Shown here in pieces: positions 1-9,486 of a stretch of DNA of 64,000 nt (position 1 is its first letter; each line of letters opens with the position of its first letter). The notes below the pieces were generated by a model. It saw only the letters and a program-made list of their open reading frames with translations. It made no database searches and was not told the origin of the DNA. The DNA is from CAVQEG01 sp963711465. Its GTDB lineage: Bacteria; Bacteroidota; Ignavibacteria; OLB7. A program made the position numbers and the translations under genes. The stretch lies in the NCBI GenBank assembly GCA_963711465.1, contig CAVQEG010000002.1, forward strand, positions 62,001 to 126,000. The letters run 5' to 3'.

Positions 1-979
1 TCGCGTAATGCGTACCGTCGGGATGGACGATTTCGTACCAGACGCCGGGCGCGCGGGCCCAGACCGAGCGGAAGTTGTCATCCGGCGGCGAGCCGGTACC
101 GGTACCCGATGCGGGTGTGCCGTCGGCATTGAGGCAGCCGCTTCCGTAGGCCGTGCCTTCGGGGCGGGCCGGGGTATTGGCCGCCCAGCTCGGGACGGAG
201 TCGTTCGGCGTATCCGGATCGTCGGTATCGAGCGAATCGCAGGTGTAGTTGCCGTAATCCATGTCGCCATCCCACACCGCCAGCGACGTGGCGGCAACGG
301 GTACATCGAGATGGAACGTCCAGTCGCCGTCGTAGGTCGAGATGTCGAGACTGTCGAGGCCTGCCGGATAGATCACGTTGAGCTCCTGCGTGCTCGCCAT
401 CGGAACGACGACGGCGAACGCCTGATAGCCCTTGAGCGCGACCGCACCGTCGGTGCGGACCTTGAACGCGCTCCAGCTCTGCGCCACCGACGGATCCGGG
501 TTGTGGATCTTCAGCACGTAGATGTAGTTGCCGTTCGGTGCTCGTGCGGCGGCGGCATTGGCGACCTTGAACGTGGTCCAGACGGTATCACCCATGTCAG
601 CGCCGGACCACTGCGCAATCTGGTTGTTTCGTGAGTGACCTTCGCCCGCCGGATCGGCGTACAGCGTATAGACGAGATTGACGCCACCGCGGTCCCAGTG
701 ACCGCCCGAGTCGCCGTCGAAAATTCCGATCTCGACCGAGTCGGCGATCGACGGCGATGTGATTTTCAGAACGACCGTATCGCCGGCAAGCGTGTTGGTG
801 CCGGCTCCGGCGAGCACGAGGAACCGTCCGTCGTGTTCGTCGCAATTCGGAAAACAGCTGTAGGTGGTCTGCGCCGGTGCGGCCGAGATGCTCAACAGCA
901 TCAGGCCGGTGGCGATCAGAGCAAACCGGACGTGGGACCTCCGGTTGGCGTTCCACAGCGTGGAGTACGCAAACTGCAT
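1..979 (-). CDS. Secreted paralogous array protein 1 (3' end outside window)
   Basis: The ATG at 979 opens a reading frame that runs off the left edge, so about 326 residues are visible and the C-terminus is missing. It starts with a basic stretch and hydrophobic core ending in APAQ, a typical Sec signal peptide, followed by YSCFPNCDEHDGRFLVLAG, the hallmark N-terminal motif of the array. Further motifs shared with its neighbours are FDGDSGGHWD, YTLYADP, SWSAFKVRTDGAVALKG, TYDGDWTFHLDV and VWDGDMDYG. A good Shine-Dalgarno (GGAGGT) lies 5 bases before the ATG. Function is unknown; it is presumably an extracellular or surface protein. It is closest in motif content to the paralogues starting at 5863 and 9486. 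Confidence 0.85.
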   Translation of the reverse strand, partial: MQFAYSTLWNANRRSHVRFALIATGLMLLSISAAPAQTTYSCFPNCDEHDGRFLVLAGAGTNTLAGDTVVLKITSPSIADSVEIGIFDGDSGGHWDRGGVNLVYTLYADPAGEGHSRNNQIAQWSGADMGDTVWTTFKVANAAAARAPNGNYIYVLKIHNPDPSVAQSWSAFKVRTDGAVALKGYQAFAVVVPMASTQELNVIYPAGLDSLDISTYDGDWTFHLDVPVAATSLAVWDGDMDYGNYTCDSLDTDDPDTPNDSVPSWAANTPARPEGTAYGSGCLNADGTPASGTGTGSPPDDNFRSVWARAPGVWYEIVHPDGTHYA

Positions 980-1539
980 ACTGACCTCCAGTTGATTACA
1001 GTGGACCTCTGGATGAGAGCTCCACGCTCTCATGCCCAGTGTGGGAAACGACAGTTGGTGTCAGCGCGGCAGCAACACGTGTGATTGCACGCTTGCGCGC
1101 CACAGGAGACCACGACCTACCTGAATGGAACGCTCATTGCGAACGCCCGATGCGGCACAATCGCAGGTCACTGCTGCGGAAACACCATTGTGTGGCACGA
1201 CGGCGACGTGGGAGTCGGCCGCAGCGTCACGGGTGAGGGAACGTTCAGGACTGGGGTAGTACGCTATGGACATTGATCGCGTGTGTGCGCTCCGCTGGTC
1301 GGACGGATCGGATTCCGCCGGCACACGGGCACCGGCCGATCGTCAATTGTCAGCACATACGCCGCCGACGCACCATGAATGCGCCAACGCTCAGCAGTCG
1401 AACAAATGGGAATGCAGGAAAGGCGGGCGAGGGTGACGTTGGACCTCGTTCCCCCCGCGTGTGAATTGCTGGACCCTTACCTGGCGCGGCAAATATATCG
1501 CCGACGCCGCGAGATGCAAAGACTTTTTTGTTGTTGCTC
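980..1539. other. Intergenic leader of array gene 1
   Basis: No convincing gene. This 560-base stretch separates the start of array gene 1 from the stop of array gene 2. It holds a Bacteroidota-type promoter at 1490-1519 and two TGGACCT heptamers (1002-1008 and 1440-1446), so the transcript would carry a leader of roughly 500 bases. Confidence 0.5.
1490..1519 (-). promoter_or_regulatory. Bacteroidota-type promoter for array gene 1
   Basis: Read on the minus strand the sequence is TTTG, then a spacer, then TATATTTG. Measured from TTG the spacing to TATATTTG is 19 bases, which matches the Bacteroidota housekeeping consensus TTG-N19-TAnnTTTG. It lies just past the stop codon of array gene 2 and about 510 bases before the ATG of array gene 1. 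Confidence 0.6.
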
Positions 1540-3378
1540 CTACTGCACGCCTGCCGGGCAGGGTCTCCCGGAATTGAATCCGTGGAGCTGTTCGAAGATC
1601 ACGTCGCCGGCATTCCGCCACGCATCACCACGGACCGACACGCTGCTTCCGATCGGATGCTCGAGCATCCACGCATCGGCACGGGCAATCATGTCGGGCA
1701 CGCCCATCGGTGCCTCCCCCTCGGCCACATTGAGTTTGGCGGCGATCACCTCGGCCGCCATCGCGTAGCTCATGTCGCCCCATGTCGGCTGCTGCATCAC
1801 GCGGAGCGCATCGGTTCGACTGAGGCACTCGTGACCGACCCAGACACTCGTCACCGGCCAGCGGGATGTTTCCTGTGCCCAGTGCGCCCGTCGCCGCGTG
1901 CGAAACGCATCCGACGCCTGCCGACGGGCAAACGCGAATTCCATTCGCTCTGTTCCCCCCGCCCCTGCGGCGACCACCGCCTGTCCCGCGCGGCCGGGTC
2001 CGAGCAGAATGGTTTCCGCTGCGAGCGTCACCGTGTCGACTCTTACCTGCCGCCACCCGGTTCGATTGCCGGCGAACAGGTAGCTGCCATCGGCCGAGGT
2101 GTAGCACGTGTCGGTCCGGTCGATCGTTCCGTCCTGGTCGGCATCGACGCTCATGAGCATCCGCACACTCGGAATTCCCGCCTCTTCAGGATCCTGAACG
2201 CCATTTCCGTTGTCATCATAGTAGAGAACGCCACACACGTCATACGGACCGATCGGCACTCTCGGCTTGCCGCTTTCATCGACGCCGACGACCTCCGCCC
2301 CGACGCGCAGCTCTTCATCACCAAAGAATCTCCATGTGTTCGGCCGCTGAAGATCCATTCCGTGAACGAGGACCTGATAGATTCCCGCCGGAAGCGAGTC
2401 GACCACGCGCGGTTCGAGTGTGTCGGACGCACAGCAATGGTGATGAGGAGTCTCGAGCCGAAGCGCGGTCCACCGCCGAATCAGCGACGCGTGGCGGTTG
2501 GTGATGCTGCAGCCGTAGGGGCACTTCACCTGGTAGCACAGCGGCCCCGGCCGGGAGAATGCATCCAGGGTGTCGGCGTCGTCTCCGCTGCCAACAACTC
2601 GTCCATTGCCGTGATCGTCGGTGGCCCGACCGCCACCATGATTGTAGTCCCAGACGGTCAGCGAATTCACGCGGTCGGGCAGATGCAGATAGAACTGCCA
2701 GGTCCCGTCGAAGGTGGATGTGCCGACCTGATCGACGCCATCGGGATAGACGACGTCGGCATCGAGTGTCGACGCCAAGGGAACGATCGTGGAAAGTTCC
2801 TGTCTGCACTTCAGAGCGATTCCACCGTCGGTCCGCACCTTGATTCCGTTCCACCCATCGGCAGTTCCGCCCTGATCGACGGCGACGATCAGGGTGTAGA
2901 TGTATGCGCCGTTCGGCGCGCGGGCAGCCGGACTGTTATGTATGGACAGATCGCTCCAGTCGTTGTCGCGGAGCGTCGTGCCCGACCAGTATGCCACCTC
3001 GGTACCCAGGCCGGCGCCATCGCCGTCCGGATCGGCGTAAAGCGCGAATCGCAGCGGCACGGTTCGTCCGTCGAAATGGCCGCCTGCGTCTCCGTCGAAT
3101 ACGCCGATCGCCACGGATGCGGCGGTTGCACGAGAGGTAATTTTCAGCCGCAGCGTGTCGTTGCCCGGCTCGTTGGCGCTCTTTGGCGCGAGACGAAGCA
3201 TACGTCCGTCGCGCGAGCTGCATCCGGGGAAGCACGTCCAGACGGTCTGGGCCGAAGCGGTGCAGGGTATCACAACCAGAAGCGTGAGAATCCACGCTGG
3301 AAGCAGGCGGCGACGCGGGACCATGGGCCGATGCGGACGATCTGCTGAGTAAAGGACGCGGTAACGGTTTGAGGTCAT
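1540..3378 (-). CDS. Secreted paralogous array protein 2
   Basis: 612 residues. The ATG at 3378 opens the longest frame; an ATG at 3324 (MVPRRRLLPAWILTLLVV) would give a neater signal peptide ending in ASAQ. The mature part begins WTCFPGCSSRDGRML. It keeps the array motifs FDGDAGGHFD, FALYADPDGDG, TFDGTWQFYLHLP and HGMDLQ, but the middle (about 255-330) is shortened and the VWDGDMDYG motif is replaced by VWDYNHGGG. An SdrD-B/Cna-B-like domain (about 385-465) contains the acidic loop DDNGNGVQDPEEAG. The C-terminal domain has PVTSVWVG and AAEVIAAKLNVAEG and ends FNSGRPC. It is the most divergent of the first four members. Function unknown. Confidence 0.85.
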   Translation of the reverse strand: MTSNRYRVLYSADRPHRPMVPRRRLLPAWILTLLVVIPCTASAQTVWTCFPGCSSRDGRMLRLAPKSANEPGNDTLRLKITSRATAASVAIGVFDGDAGGHFDGRTVPLRFALYADPDGDGAGLGTEVAYWSGTTLRDNDWSDLSIHNSPAARAPNGAYIYTLIVAVDQGGTADGWNGIKVRTDGGIALKCRQELSTIVPLASTLDADVVYPDGVDQVGTSTFDGTWQFYLHLPDRVNSLTVWDYNHGGGRATDDHGNGRVVGSGDDADTLDAFSRPGPLCYQVKCPYGCSITNRHASLIRRWTALRLETPHHHCCASDTLEPRVVDSLPAGIYQVLVHGMDLQRPNTWRFFGDEELRVGAEVVGVDESGKPRVPIGPYDVCGVLYYDDNGNGVQDPEEAGIPSVRMLMSVDADQDGTIDRTDTCYTSADGSYLFAGNRTGWRQVRVDTVTLAAETILLGPGRAGQAVVAAGAGGTERMEFAFARRQASDAFRTRRRAHWAQETSRWPVTSVWVGHECLSRTDALRVMQQPTWGDMSYAMAAEVIAAKLNVAEGEAPMGVPDMIARADAWMLEHPIGSSVSVRGDAWRNAGDVIFEQLHGFNSGRPCPAGVQ

Positions 3379-3748
3379 AATTCCACCACACGCATGAATT
3401 CACGGTTCCCCCGACCACCTTCGAGCGCCATGTCGACCAATGACGGGTCGAATGCAGACGTCGCGGCACAACGAATTTCCGTCGTGCTGAACGGTGCAGC
3501 GAGTCTCGATGTGATTCGGGTCGGGTGCGGTACGAGGTCGTATCGCCAAGCGTGCGCGTCGCGGTCAACGAGCGCACGTGCAAAGAAGTGATTGCGTTCT
3601 CGCGGCGGTCATGACTGCAGCAGCAGACGAGTCCGTGCGTGAACGAATCGGCGCGTGAGGGTAGTCGATTGAGATCTGGGAGTGCGGTGCGGACCGTTTT
3701 CCCCCGCTCCGGCGCGGACATAGCTGGACCGTCCGAATCGGAACAGCG

Positions 3749-3779
3749 CGAATATAGGGACGCGCCGGACGCCGCCCAA
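3749..3779 (-). promoter_or_regulatory. Possible promoter for array gene 2
   Basis: Minus strand reads TTG, 20 bases, TATATTCG. The -7 element differs from TAnnTTTG at one base. The position, about 370 bases before the ATG at 3378, is similar to that of the promoters of neighbouring array genes. Confidence 0.3.
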
Positions 3780-3922
3780 TAGTTCGCCAAAATAAATTCC
3801 TTCGCATGGGCCCCGTCCGGCATTCCCCGTCTTCCTTGCCAGGCAGCAGCCCGCAGTGCGGTTGACGCAGCAAGGATCAGGAGCTCCGGAGTGAATGGCG
3901 GCCAATTGCTTGAAATGACTAT

Positions 3923-3959
3923 CCGCATCGGGAGCCGGAGCGGCCGGCTCCCGATGCGG
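3923..3959 (-). terminator. Hairpin terminator after array gene 3
   Basis: A perfect 16-base inverted repeat (CCGCATCGGGAGCCGG and its complement) with a short loop begins 6 bases after the stop codon of array gene 3. It is followed on the minus strand by ATAGTCATTTC, which is only moderately T-rich. Confidence 0.65.
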
Positions 3960-3964
3960 TGGAC

Positions 3965-5863
3965 TCATTCGATGTGCGAACCGCAGAGCCGGCCGTTGTT
4001 GTAGTCGTTGAGGACGTTCTTGATGGCCTCGCCGCCACTGCGCCATGCGGCATTCTTCTCGCGCCGACAGGAGCGATGGCCGATCGGGTACGATTCGAGC
4101 CACGCATCGGCATCGTCGATCGACTCGAGGACACAACTCGACGGCGCGCCGGCCGCAACGTTCAGCTTCGCAGCAATCAATTGTGCCGCCATCTGGTAGC
4201 TGTGGTCGCCCCGGGTGGGCCTGCGGAGAATCCGCATCAGCATTCTGTGATCGCACTGCACCCCACCGATCGAGAGTGTCGTGACCGGCCAGCAGTCAGG
4301 ATGATGCGTCCAGTACCCGCGCGAACCGACGCCCTGCACCACATTGGCATCGCGCCGCTGATACCCGAAGTCGATTGGTGCCACTGCAGCGCCATCGGCA
4401 ACCGTGATGGTCACGGAAGTTGCGATCGCGCTCGAATCGTCCTGCGGCGTGATGGCGTCCGTCGCAAGCGTCGTCGTGTCGACGACCACCCTGTGGGTAC
4501 CGGCGGGAACCTCAGCGAAGGAGAAAATTCCATCGTCGTCGGTTTCCACCGTATCGAGCACGTCGGTCGTACCGTCGCTGTTCACATCACACATGAGCAC
4601 GACCGAGACAGCGGGGATTCCGGGTTCGTCGGAATCGGGAACGCCGTCTGCATCGACGTCGTAGTAGACCAGGCCCGTGACGGAATATGGCAGCGGCATC
4701 GCAACGGCCGCTCCGGAGGTATCCACACCGAGCATCTCGGTCCACGCGGCAGCGTCAGACGGTCCGTCGAAGAGTCGCCACGCATTCAGGTTCTGCAGAT
4801 CCATTCCGTGCATGAGAATCTCATACATCCCGGCTGGTAGCGAGTCTGCAGCCGCATCCATTGTCGAGCGATCGAACGATCCGGTTCCGAGGGAGAACCG
4901 TTCCCACTCGACGTTTCCCGACGGATTGCTGTTCACGAAATGCCGACCATCGGGATGGATGATCTCATAGGACACGGCCGGCGACCTGGCGAATACGGCG
5001 TTGTAGTTGTCATCCGGCGGCGACCCGGTAGCGAGTCCGCCCAATGACTGTCCATCGGAGTCAATACAGCCCGAGCCGGATGCGATCGTATCGACGACAG
5101 CATCGGTCCCGGTCGCCCAGGCGGGCAAGCCATCCTTGGGCGTGTCCGGATCGACGGTGTCACGGTGCACACAGTCATACGATCCGTAGTCCATGTCGCC
5201 ATCCCAGATGGCAAGCGACGACGCTGCGTATGGAACGTGCAGGAAGAACCGCCACGTGCCGTCGTAGGTCGTCGTGGTGAGGTTGGTGAGACCGGACGGA
5301 TAGAGCACGTCGGCCTCCCGCAGGGTTGACAGCGGAACGAGCACGGAGAATGCCTGACGACCATCGAGCGCGAGCGCCCCGGTTGTCCGGAGCTTGAATG
5401 CGCTCCAGCTGCCGACGACGGACGGATCCGGGTTGTGGATCCGCAGCACGTAGAAGTAGCTGCCGGACGGGCATCGCGCATCGTCGGCGTTGGCGAGTCG
5501 GTGGATGCTCCAGGCCGTGTCCGGCATGCTCGAACCCGACCACTGAGCGACCTGTACGGATCTGCCGGAACCATCGGCGGCGGGATCGGCAAACAAGGTG
5601 TAGACGAGCGCGACGCCGCCCCGGTCCCACGTCCCTCCCGAATCGCCGTCGAACACATCGATCTCGATCGAGTCCGATTCCGCGCGGGCTCCGATTCGCA
5701 CGAGAAGCGTGTCGCCGGAAAGGGTTCGCGTGCCGGCGCCGGCCAGGACGAGCATGCGGCCGTCATTCTGACTGCAATTGGGAAAGCAGCTGTAGTTCTG
5801 TGCGGTGGCGGTCCGAGTCGCGACGAAAGCGGCGACCAGGATCATGAAAGGAATTCTCATCAT
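3965..5863 (-). CDS. Secreted paralogous array protein 3
   Basis: 632 residues. Two adjacent ATGs (5863 and 5860) follow the ribosome site AACTGGAGAGG; the second is better spaced. The signal peptide ends TRTATAQ and the mature part begins YSCFPNCSQNDGRMLVLAG. Motifs in order: FDGDSGGTWD, YTLFADPAADG, SWSAFKLRTTGALALDG, TYDGTWRFFLHVP, IWDGDMDYGSYDC, HPDGRHFVNSNPSGNVEWERF, and PAGMYEILMHGMDLQNLNAWR (about 355). An SdrD-B/Cna-B-like domain (about 398-480) has the loop DVDADGVPDSDEPG. The C-terminal domain (about 515-632) starts GYWTHHPDCWPV, includes AAQLIAAKLNVAAG and ends YNNGRLC. No type IX sorting tail is visible. Function unknown; probably extracellular and possibly calcium-binding through the acidic loop (inference). 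Confidence 0.88.
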   Translation of the reverse strand: MMRIPFMILVAAFVATRTATAQNYSCFPNCSQNDGRMLVLAGAGTRTLSGDTLLVRIGARAESDSIEIDVFDGDSGGTWDRGGVALVYTLFADPAADGSGRSVQVAQWSGSSMPDTAWSIHRLANADDARCPSGSYFYVLRIHNPDPSVVGSWSAFKLRTTGALALDGRQAFSVLVPLSTLREADVLYPSGLTNLTTTTYDGTWRFFLHVPYAASSLAIWDGDMDYGSYDCVHRDTVDPDTPKDGLPAWATGTDAVVDTIASGSGCIDSDGQSLGGLATGSPPDDNYNAVFARSPAVSYEIIHPDGRHFVNSNPSGNVEWERFSLGTGSFDRSTMDAAADSLPAGMYEILMHGMDLQNLNAWRLFDGPSDAAAWTEMLGVDTSGAAVAMPLPYSVTGLVYYDVDADGVPDSDEPGIPAVSVVLMCDVNSDGTTDVLDTVETDDDGIFSFAEVPAGTHRVVVDTTTLATDAITPQDDSSAIATSVTITVADGAAVAPIDFGYQRRDANVVQGVGSRGYWTHHPDCWPVTTLSIGGVQCDHRMLMRILRRPTRGDHSYQMAAQLIAAKLNVAAGAPSSCVLESIDDADAWLESYPIGHRSCRREKNAAWRSGGEAIKNVLNDYNNGRLCGSHIE

Positions 5864-6072
5864 CCTCTCCAGTTGGTGAACGCGGTGGTGGTGCCTGCGC
5901 TACCTGAGGCGAATGCACGTCCGGTTCAAGCACATGCGCATGGCGCCGCTGAACGGCAGTTGACCATGGCATCCGGCTCGATGTGATGCCGGAACACAAT
6001 TCGGAGAGAGGAATTCGAATCGATGGTGGTCGGGACGCGGTCCCGTGAGCACTCGCCCGGTGCTCGGCGGTC

Positions 6073-6103
6073 CAAATATATTTCCGCACCAATGCCGGAG
6101 CAA
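6073..6103 (-). promoter_or_regulatory. Bacteroidota-type promoter for array gene 3
   Basis: Minus strand reads TTG, 20 bases, TATATTTG, a good match to TTG-N19/20-TAnnTTTG. It lies about 210 bases before the start of array gene 3. Confidence 0.5.
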
Positions 6104-6750
6104 GAAATATTCGTTTAGGACGCGCATTTCGTTGCCATTGCAGTTGCCGTGACACGCACATTGGCCGTGTGTCGAACGTCTGCAACGATCGTTAGCAATA
6201 CAGGCAAGGCAACGCAGCGGCCTACCGTTCACACCGGCCGGACGTACAGTCGATGCAACCAGAATCAGCGCCTGGACCTATGGACCTCTCGGCAGTCGCC
6301 ATTACTGCACATCGGTCCAACGCAGCGGAACGGTAAGCCTCCTGCGCACTGTCGGGTTTTCGGCATGGACCGCCCGGGCCGCCACGGCATGTGCCACACA
6401 TACCGCACAGAACGACCTCGGACCCGCCGAATTCACACGTAATTCACGTGCAATCCCGACTGGCATCGCGAGCGATGCTGGGGTGAATTGGATGTGTTCG
6501 AAGGATGCGGACACAGGTATTGCCCGGACATATCCGGATGAGAATACGCCATGCACGACGTGATGGAATTCAGCCACACGCCAGTACGCCCGTACAGTCA
6601 GGCGCCGCCAGAGTCGAGAGTGAGAACGAAGTGAGGTTGGATGAAAGAATGGACCTCTTTCAGACCTCCAGTACAACGATCGGAAAAGGACCGTTCCGAA
6701 CGTCGCGCCAAAGGTAGAGTCGCGCCGGGTAATAAGCAAGCTGCGCACAC

Positions 6751-6806
6751 AAAAAGATTGCAAAAACGCGTGCGGCGGACCCGGTTGTGCCTTCCGGGCC
6801 CGCCGC
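6751..6806 (-). terminator. Rho-independent terminator of array gene 4
   Basis: On the minus strand GCGGCGGGCCCGG pairs with CCGGGTCCGCCGC across a 9-base loop (one G-T pair), followed by ACGCGTTTTTGCAATCTTTTT. The stem starts 46 bases after the stop codon of array gene 4. Confidence 0.8.
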
Positions 6807-6852
6807 CACGTTATCCGATCGTCGGAAGCATTACGCTTCCCTGCAGTGCACG

Positions 6853-9486
6853 TCAGTCAAGTCGATGCGGTGCACAGCCGCTTCGTCCATTGTTGTACTC
6901 GTCGAGCAGGTACTCGATCGGTCCGCCCGTGTCCCAGGCGTCGTTGCCGACGTTGGAATCGGACGACCCGCTGTGCGAACCCGAGCACGATCCGTGGCTG
7001 CCGCTGCCGTAGCCGGACGAGCTGCTGCGGTCGTGCGAACCCGAGCAGGATCCGTGGCTGCCGCTGCCGTAGCCGGACGAGCTGCTGCGGTCGTGCGAAC
7101 CCGAGCAGGATCCGTGACTGCTGCTGTTGCTGCTGCCGTGATTCGACGAACTGCTGCCGGAGCATGAGCCATGGCTGCCGCTGTTGCTGCTGCCGTGATT
7201 CGACGAACTGCTGCCGGAGCATGAGCCATGGCTACCGCTGTTGCTGCTGCCGTGGTTCGACGAACTGCTGCCGGAGCATGAGCCATGGCTGCCGCTGTTG
7301 CTGCTGCCGTGGTTCGACGAACTGCTGCCGGAGCATGAGCCGTGGCCGCCGCTGTTGCTGCTGCCGTGATTCGACGAACTGCTGCCGGAGCATGAGCCGT
7401 GGCCGCCGCTGTTGCTGCTGCCGTGATTCGACGAACTGCTGTGCGAGCACGAGCCGTGTCCGCTGTCGTCACTGGACGAACCGCCCAGACCGTGGGATCC
7501 GCTGCCCGAACCGGAGTGGCACGAGCCGTGACTGCCACTGTTGTCATCGCTGCTGCTGTACGAACCCGAGTGGCGATGCGAATGATGCGAATCTCCCCCG
7601 GTCAGATCGTCGAGCGACGTCCCCGAGACGTCAGGCCGATCCGGTGGATTCTCACACAGCCAGGCATCGGCCTGATCGATGACATCGGCGATGCATGCAT
7701 CGTTGTTGCCATCTGCGACATTGAGCTTGGCGGAGATGAGCTGCGCAGCCATCTGGTTGGCATTGTTGCCGCTGGTCGGCTGCATCAGCAGTCCCATTAC
7801 TTCCGCCGGCGTGTATGTCTGGCAGCCAAGCTGCATACCGTCGGTGCGATACGGCTCGGGCCAGGCATCAGGATGATTGCGCCAGTAGCCGCGCGTACCC
7901 GTACCCGGTGCGTCACCGCTGACCGAGATGTATCCGAAGTCGACGTCTTCGACGTCCTGTCCGTTTCCGATACCGAGTTCAACGACGCCGGGCGAATCAC
8001 CGCCATCGTAGTCCTGGGTTGCAATCACATCGCCGGAGAACGTCGTCTCGTCGACGACCACGGTGTGGTGACCGGCGCCCACGTTCGGGAAGCTGTAGCG
8101 CCCGTTCTCATCGGTCACGGAGGTTTCGACGATGTCGACGATGCCGTCGACATTGAGATCCGACTGCAATGAGACCGTGACTCCCTCGGCACCGGACTCG
8201 GTATCGTCGAACGATCCGTTCGCGTTGTCGTCGAAGTAGACCGTACCGCTCACCGAATACGGCTCGGCCGGCTTGGTCGGCTCACCGGCAGCATTGACGC
8301 CGAGCACTTCCGCCTGCTGGGAGACACCGATCGACTCGTTGAAGAACCGCCACGCGTTCAGATTCTGAAGATCCATTCCCTCCATTTGAAGCGTATAGAT
8401 GCCCGCGGGAATCGAATCTGCATGGTAGTCCATCTTCGAGCGATCGAACGGATCGGTGGAAATGGAGAACTGCTCCCATTCCATGTTGCCCGACGGATTG
8501 TTGTCGGCGTACTCGGTGCCATCGGGATGGATGATCTTGTAGCGAACGCTCGGCTGCCGGCTATAGGCGCTGTTGAAGTTGTTGTCGGCCGGCGAACCCG
8601 TACCGTACCCACCCACTCGCGCACCGGTGGCATCGAGACATGCGTTGCCGGTAGGAACTCCTTCCGGTTGTGCATCGGTCCCCACCGCCCACGGCGGAAC
8701 GACGTCATCCGGAGTGTCCGGATCGTCGCTGTCCATTTCCGAACAGTCGTATGACCCATAGTCCATGTCACCATCCCACACCGTCAGCGCTCGGGCGGCG
8801 GTGGGAACGTAGAGGTAGAACGTCCACGTACCGTCGTAGGTGGTTCGCGTGAAGTCATCGAAACCCCACGGGTAGATCACCTGTGCATCGAGCGTGTTGC
8901 CCAGAGGCACGAACACGCTGAACGACTGGTAACCGCGGAGACTGATGAATCCATCGGTTCGGACCTTGAATCCGCTCCAGCTGTTGTCGACGGTCGGATC
9001 GGGGTTATGAATTCTAAGTGAGTAGATGTAGGTGCCGTTCGGCGCCTTGGCTCGGGCGTCATTGTCGACGGTGAAGTTGGACCAGGCATCGTCGAGCATG
9101 TTTGCGCCCGACCACTGGGCGATCTGCTGAGAGAAGTCGGTGCCTTCGCCGGTCGGATCGGCGTACAGCGTATAGACGAGCGGCACGTTTCCGTTGTCGA
9201 AGTGACCGCCCGACTCGCCGTCGAAAATTCCAACCTCGACCGTGGCGGCAGTCGCCGGAGATGTGATTTTCATCGTGATCGTATCTCCCGCGAGCGTACG
9301 AGTTCCGCGCCCTGCCAATAGCAGCATGCGTCCGTCGTTTGCGTCGCAGTTCGGGAAACACGAGTAGTCGGTCTGCGCTCGGGCGACCGACCCGAGGCAG
9401 GACATCAGGAGCACCACACCGAGCAGGCCCAACCAGTGCAGCGGCCGGCCATGCGTGGGGCATGCGTTACCATGTCTCATGTTCAT
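6853..9486 (-). CDS. Secreted paralogous array protein 4, with C-terminal Ser/Gly/His/Cys repeats
   Basis: 877 residues, the longest member. The signal peptide ends SVARAQ and the mature part begins YSCFPNCDANDGRMLLLAG. It shares the complete set of array motifs: FDGESGGHFD, YTLYADPTGEG, SWSGFKVRTDG, TYDGTWTFYLYVP, VWDGDMDYGSYDC, HPDGTEYADNNPSGNMEWEQF, MEGMDLQNLNAWRFF. The SdrD-B-like domain (about 415-500) has the loop DDNANGSFDDTESG. The helical domain (about 535-620) has GYWRNHPDAWP and AAQLISAKLNVADG. About 200 residues of low-complexity Ser/Gly/His/Asn/Cys repeats (about 642-842) then separate it from the terminal YLLDEYNNGRSGC seen in the other paralogues, so the repeats were inserted just before the C-terminal tail. 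Function unknown. Confidence 0.88.
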   Translation of the reverse strand: MNMRHGNACPTHGRPLHWLGLLGVVLLMSCLGSVARAQTDYSCFPNCDANDGRMLLLAGRGTRTLAGDTITMKITSPATAATVEVGIFDGESGGHFDNGNVPLVYTLYADPTGEGTDFSQQIAQWSGANMLDDAWSNFTVDNDARAKAPNGTYIYSLRIHNPDPTVDNSWSGFKVRTDGFISLRGYQSFSVFVPLGNTLDAQVIYPWGFDDFTRTTYDGTWTFYLYVPTAARALTVWDGDMDYGSYDCSEMDSDDPDTPDDVVPPWAVGTDAQPEGVPTGNACLDATGARVGGYGTGSPADNNFNSAYSRQPSVRYKIIHPDGTEYADNNPSGNMEWEQFSISTDPFDRSKMDYHADSIPAGIYTLQMEGMDLQNLNAWRFFNESIGVSQQAEVLGVNAAGEPTKPAEPYSVSGTVYFDDNANGSFDDTESGAEGVTVSLQSDLNVDGIVDIVETSVTDENGRYSFPNVGAGHHTVVVDETTFSGDVIATQDYDGGDSPGVVELGIGNGQDVEDVDFGYISVSGDAPGTGTRGYWRNHPDAWPEPYRTDGMQLGCQTYTPAEVMGLLMQPTSGNNANQMAAQLISAKLNVADGNNDACIADVIDQADAWLCENPPDRPDVSGTSLDDLTGGDSHHSHRHSGSYSSSDDNSGSHGSCHSGSGSGSHGLGGSSSDDSGHGSCSHSSSSNHGSSNSGGHGSCSGSSSSNHGSSNSGGHGSCSGSSSSNHGSSNSGSHGSCSGSSSSNHGSSNSGSHGSCSGSSSSNHGSSNSGSHGSCSGSSSSNHGSSNSSSHGSCSGSHDRSSSSGYGSGSHGSCSGSHDRSSSSGYGSGSHGSCSGSHSGSSDSNVGNDAWDTGGPIEYLLDEYNNGRSGCAPHRLD
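6975..7110 (-). repeat. 60-base tandem repeat inside array gene 4
   Basis: Near-identical units begin at 6975, 7035 and 7095 (period 60). Each unit encodes 20 residues of the type GSHGSCSGSHDRSSSSGYGS. The first two copies differ at only one base, which suggests recent expansion. Confidence 0.9.
7125..7440 (-). repeat. 57-base tandem repeat inside array gene 4
   Basis: Units anchored on agcatgagcc recur at 7161, 7218, 7275, 7332 and 7389, an exact period of 57 bases. Each encodes 19 residues including NHGSSNSGGHGSCSG, with one Cys and two His per unit. Variation between copies is mostly single bases. Confidence 0.9.

Larger units (their letters stand above)
3379..3964. other. Intergenic leader of array gene 2
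   Basis: No supported gene in 586 bases. A minus-strand element TTG-N20-TATATTCG (3751-3779) resembles the Bacteroidota promoter with one mismatch in the -7 box, and the terminator of array gene 3 sits at 3923-3959. Confidence 0.4.
5864..6852. other. Intergenic leader of array gene 3
   Basis: The longest gap of the array, 989 bases, with no convincing gene. It contains a promoter (6073-6103), three TGGACCT heptamers (6273-6279, 6281-6287, 6650-6656) and the terminator of array gene 4 (6751-6806). Short open frames here lack family motifs and look like chance. Confidence 0.5.

Noticed and set aside
6302..6763. 153-codon frame in the 5864-6852 gap
   Set aside because: Arg/Val/Ser-rich with no motif, and it runs into the terminator of array gene 4.
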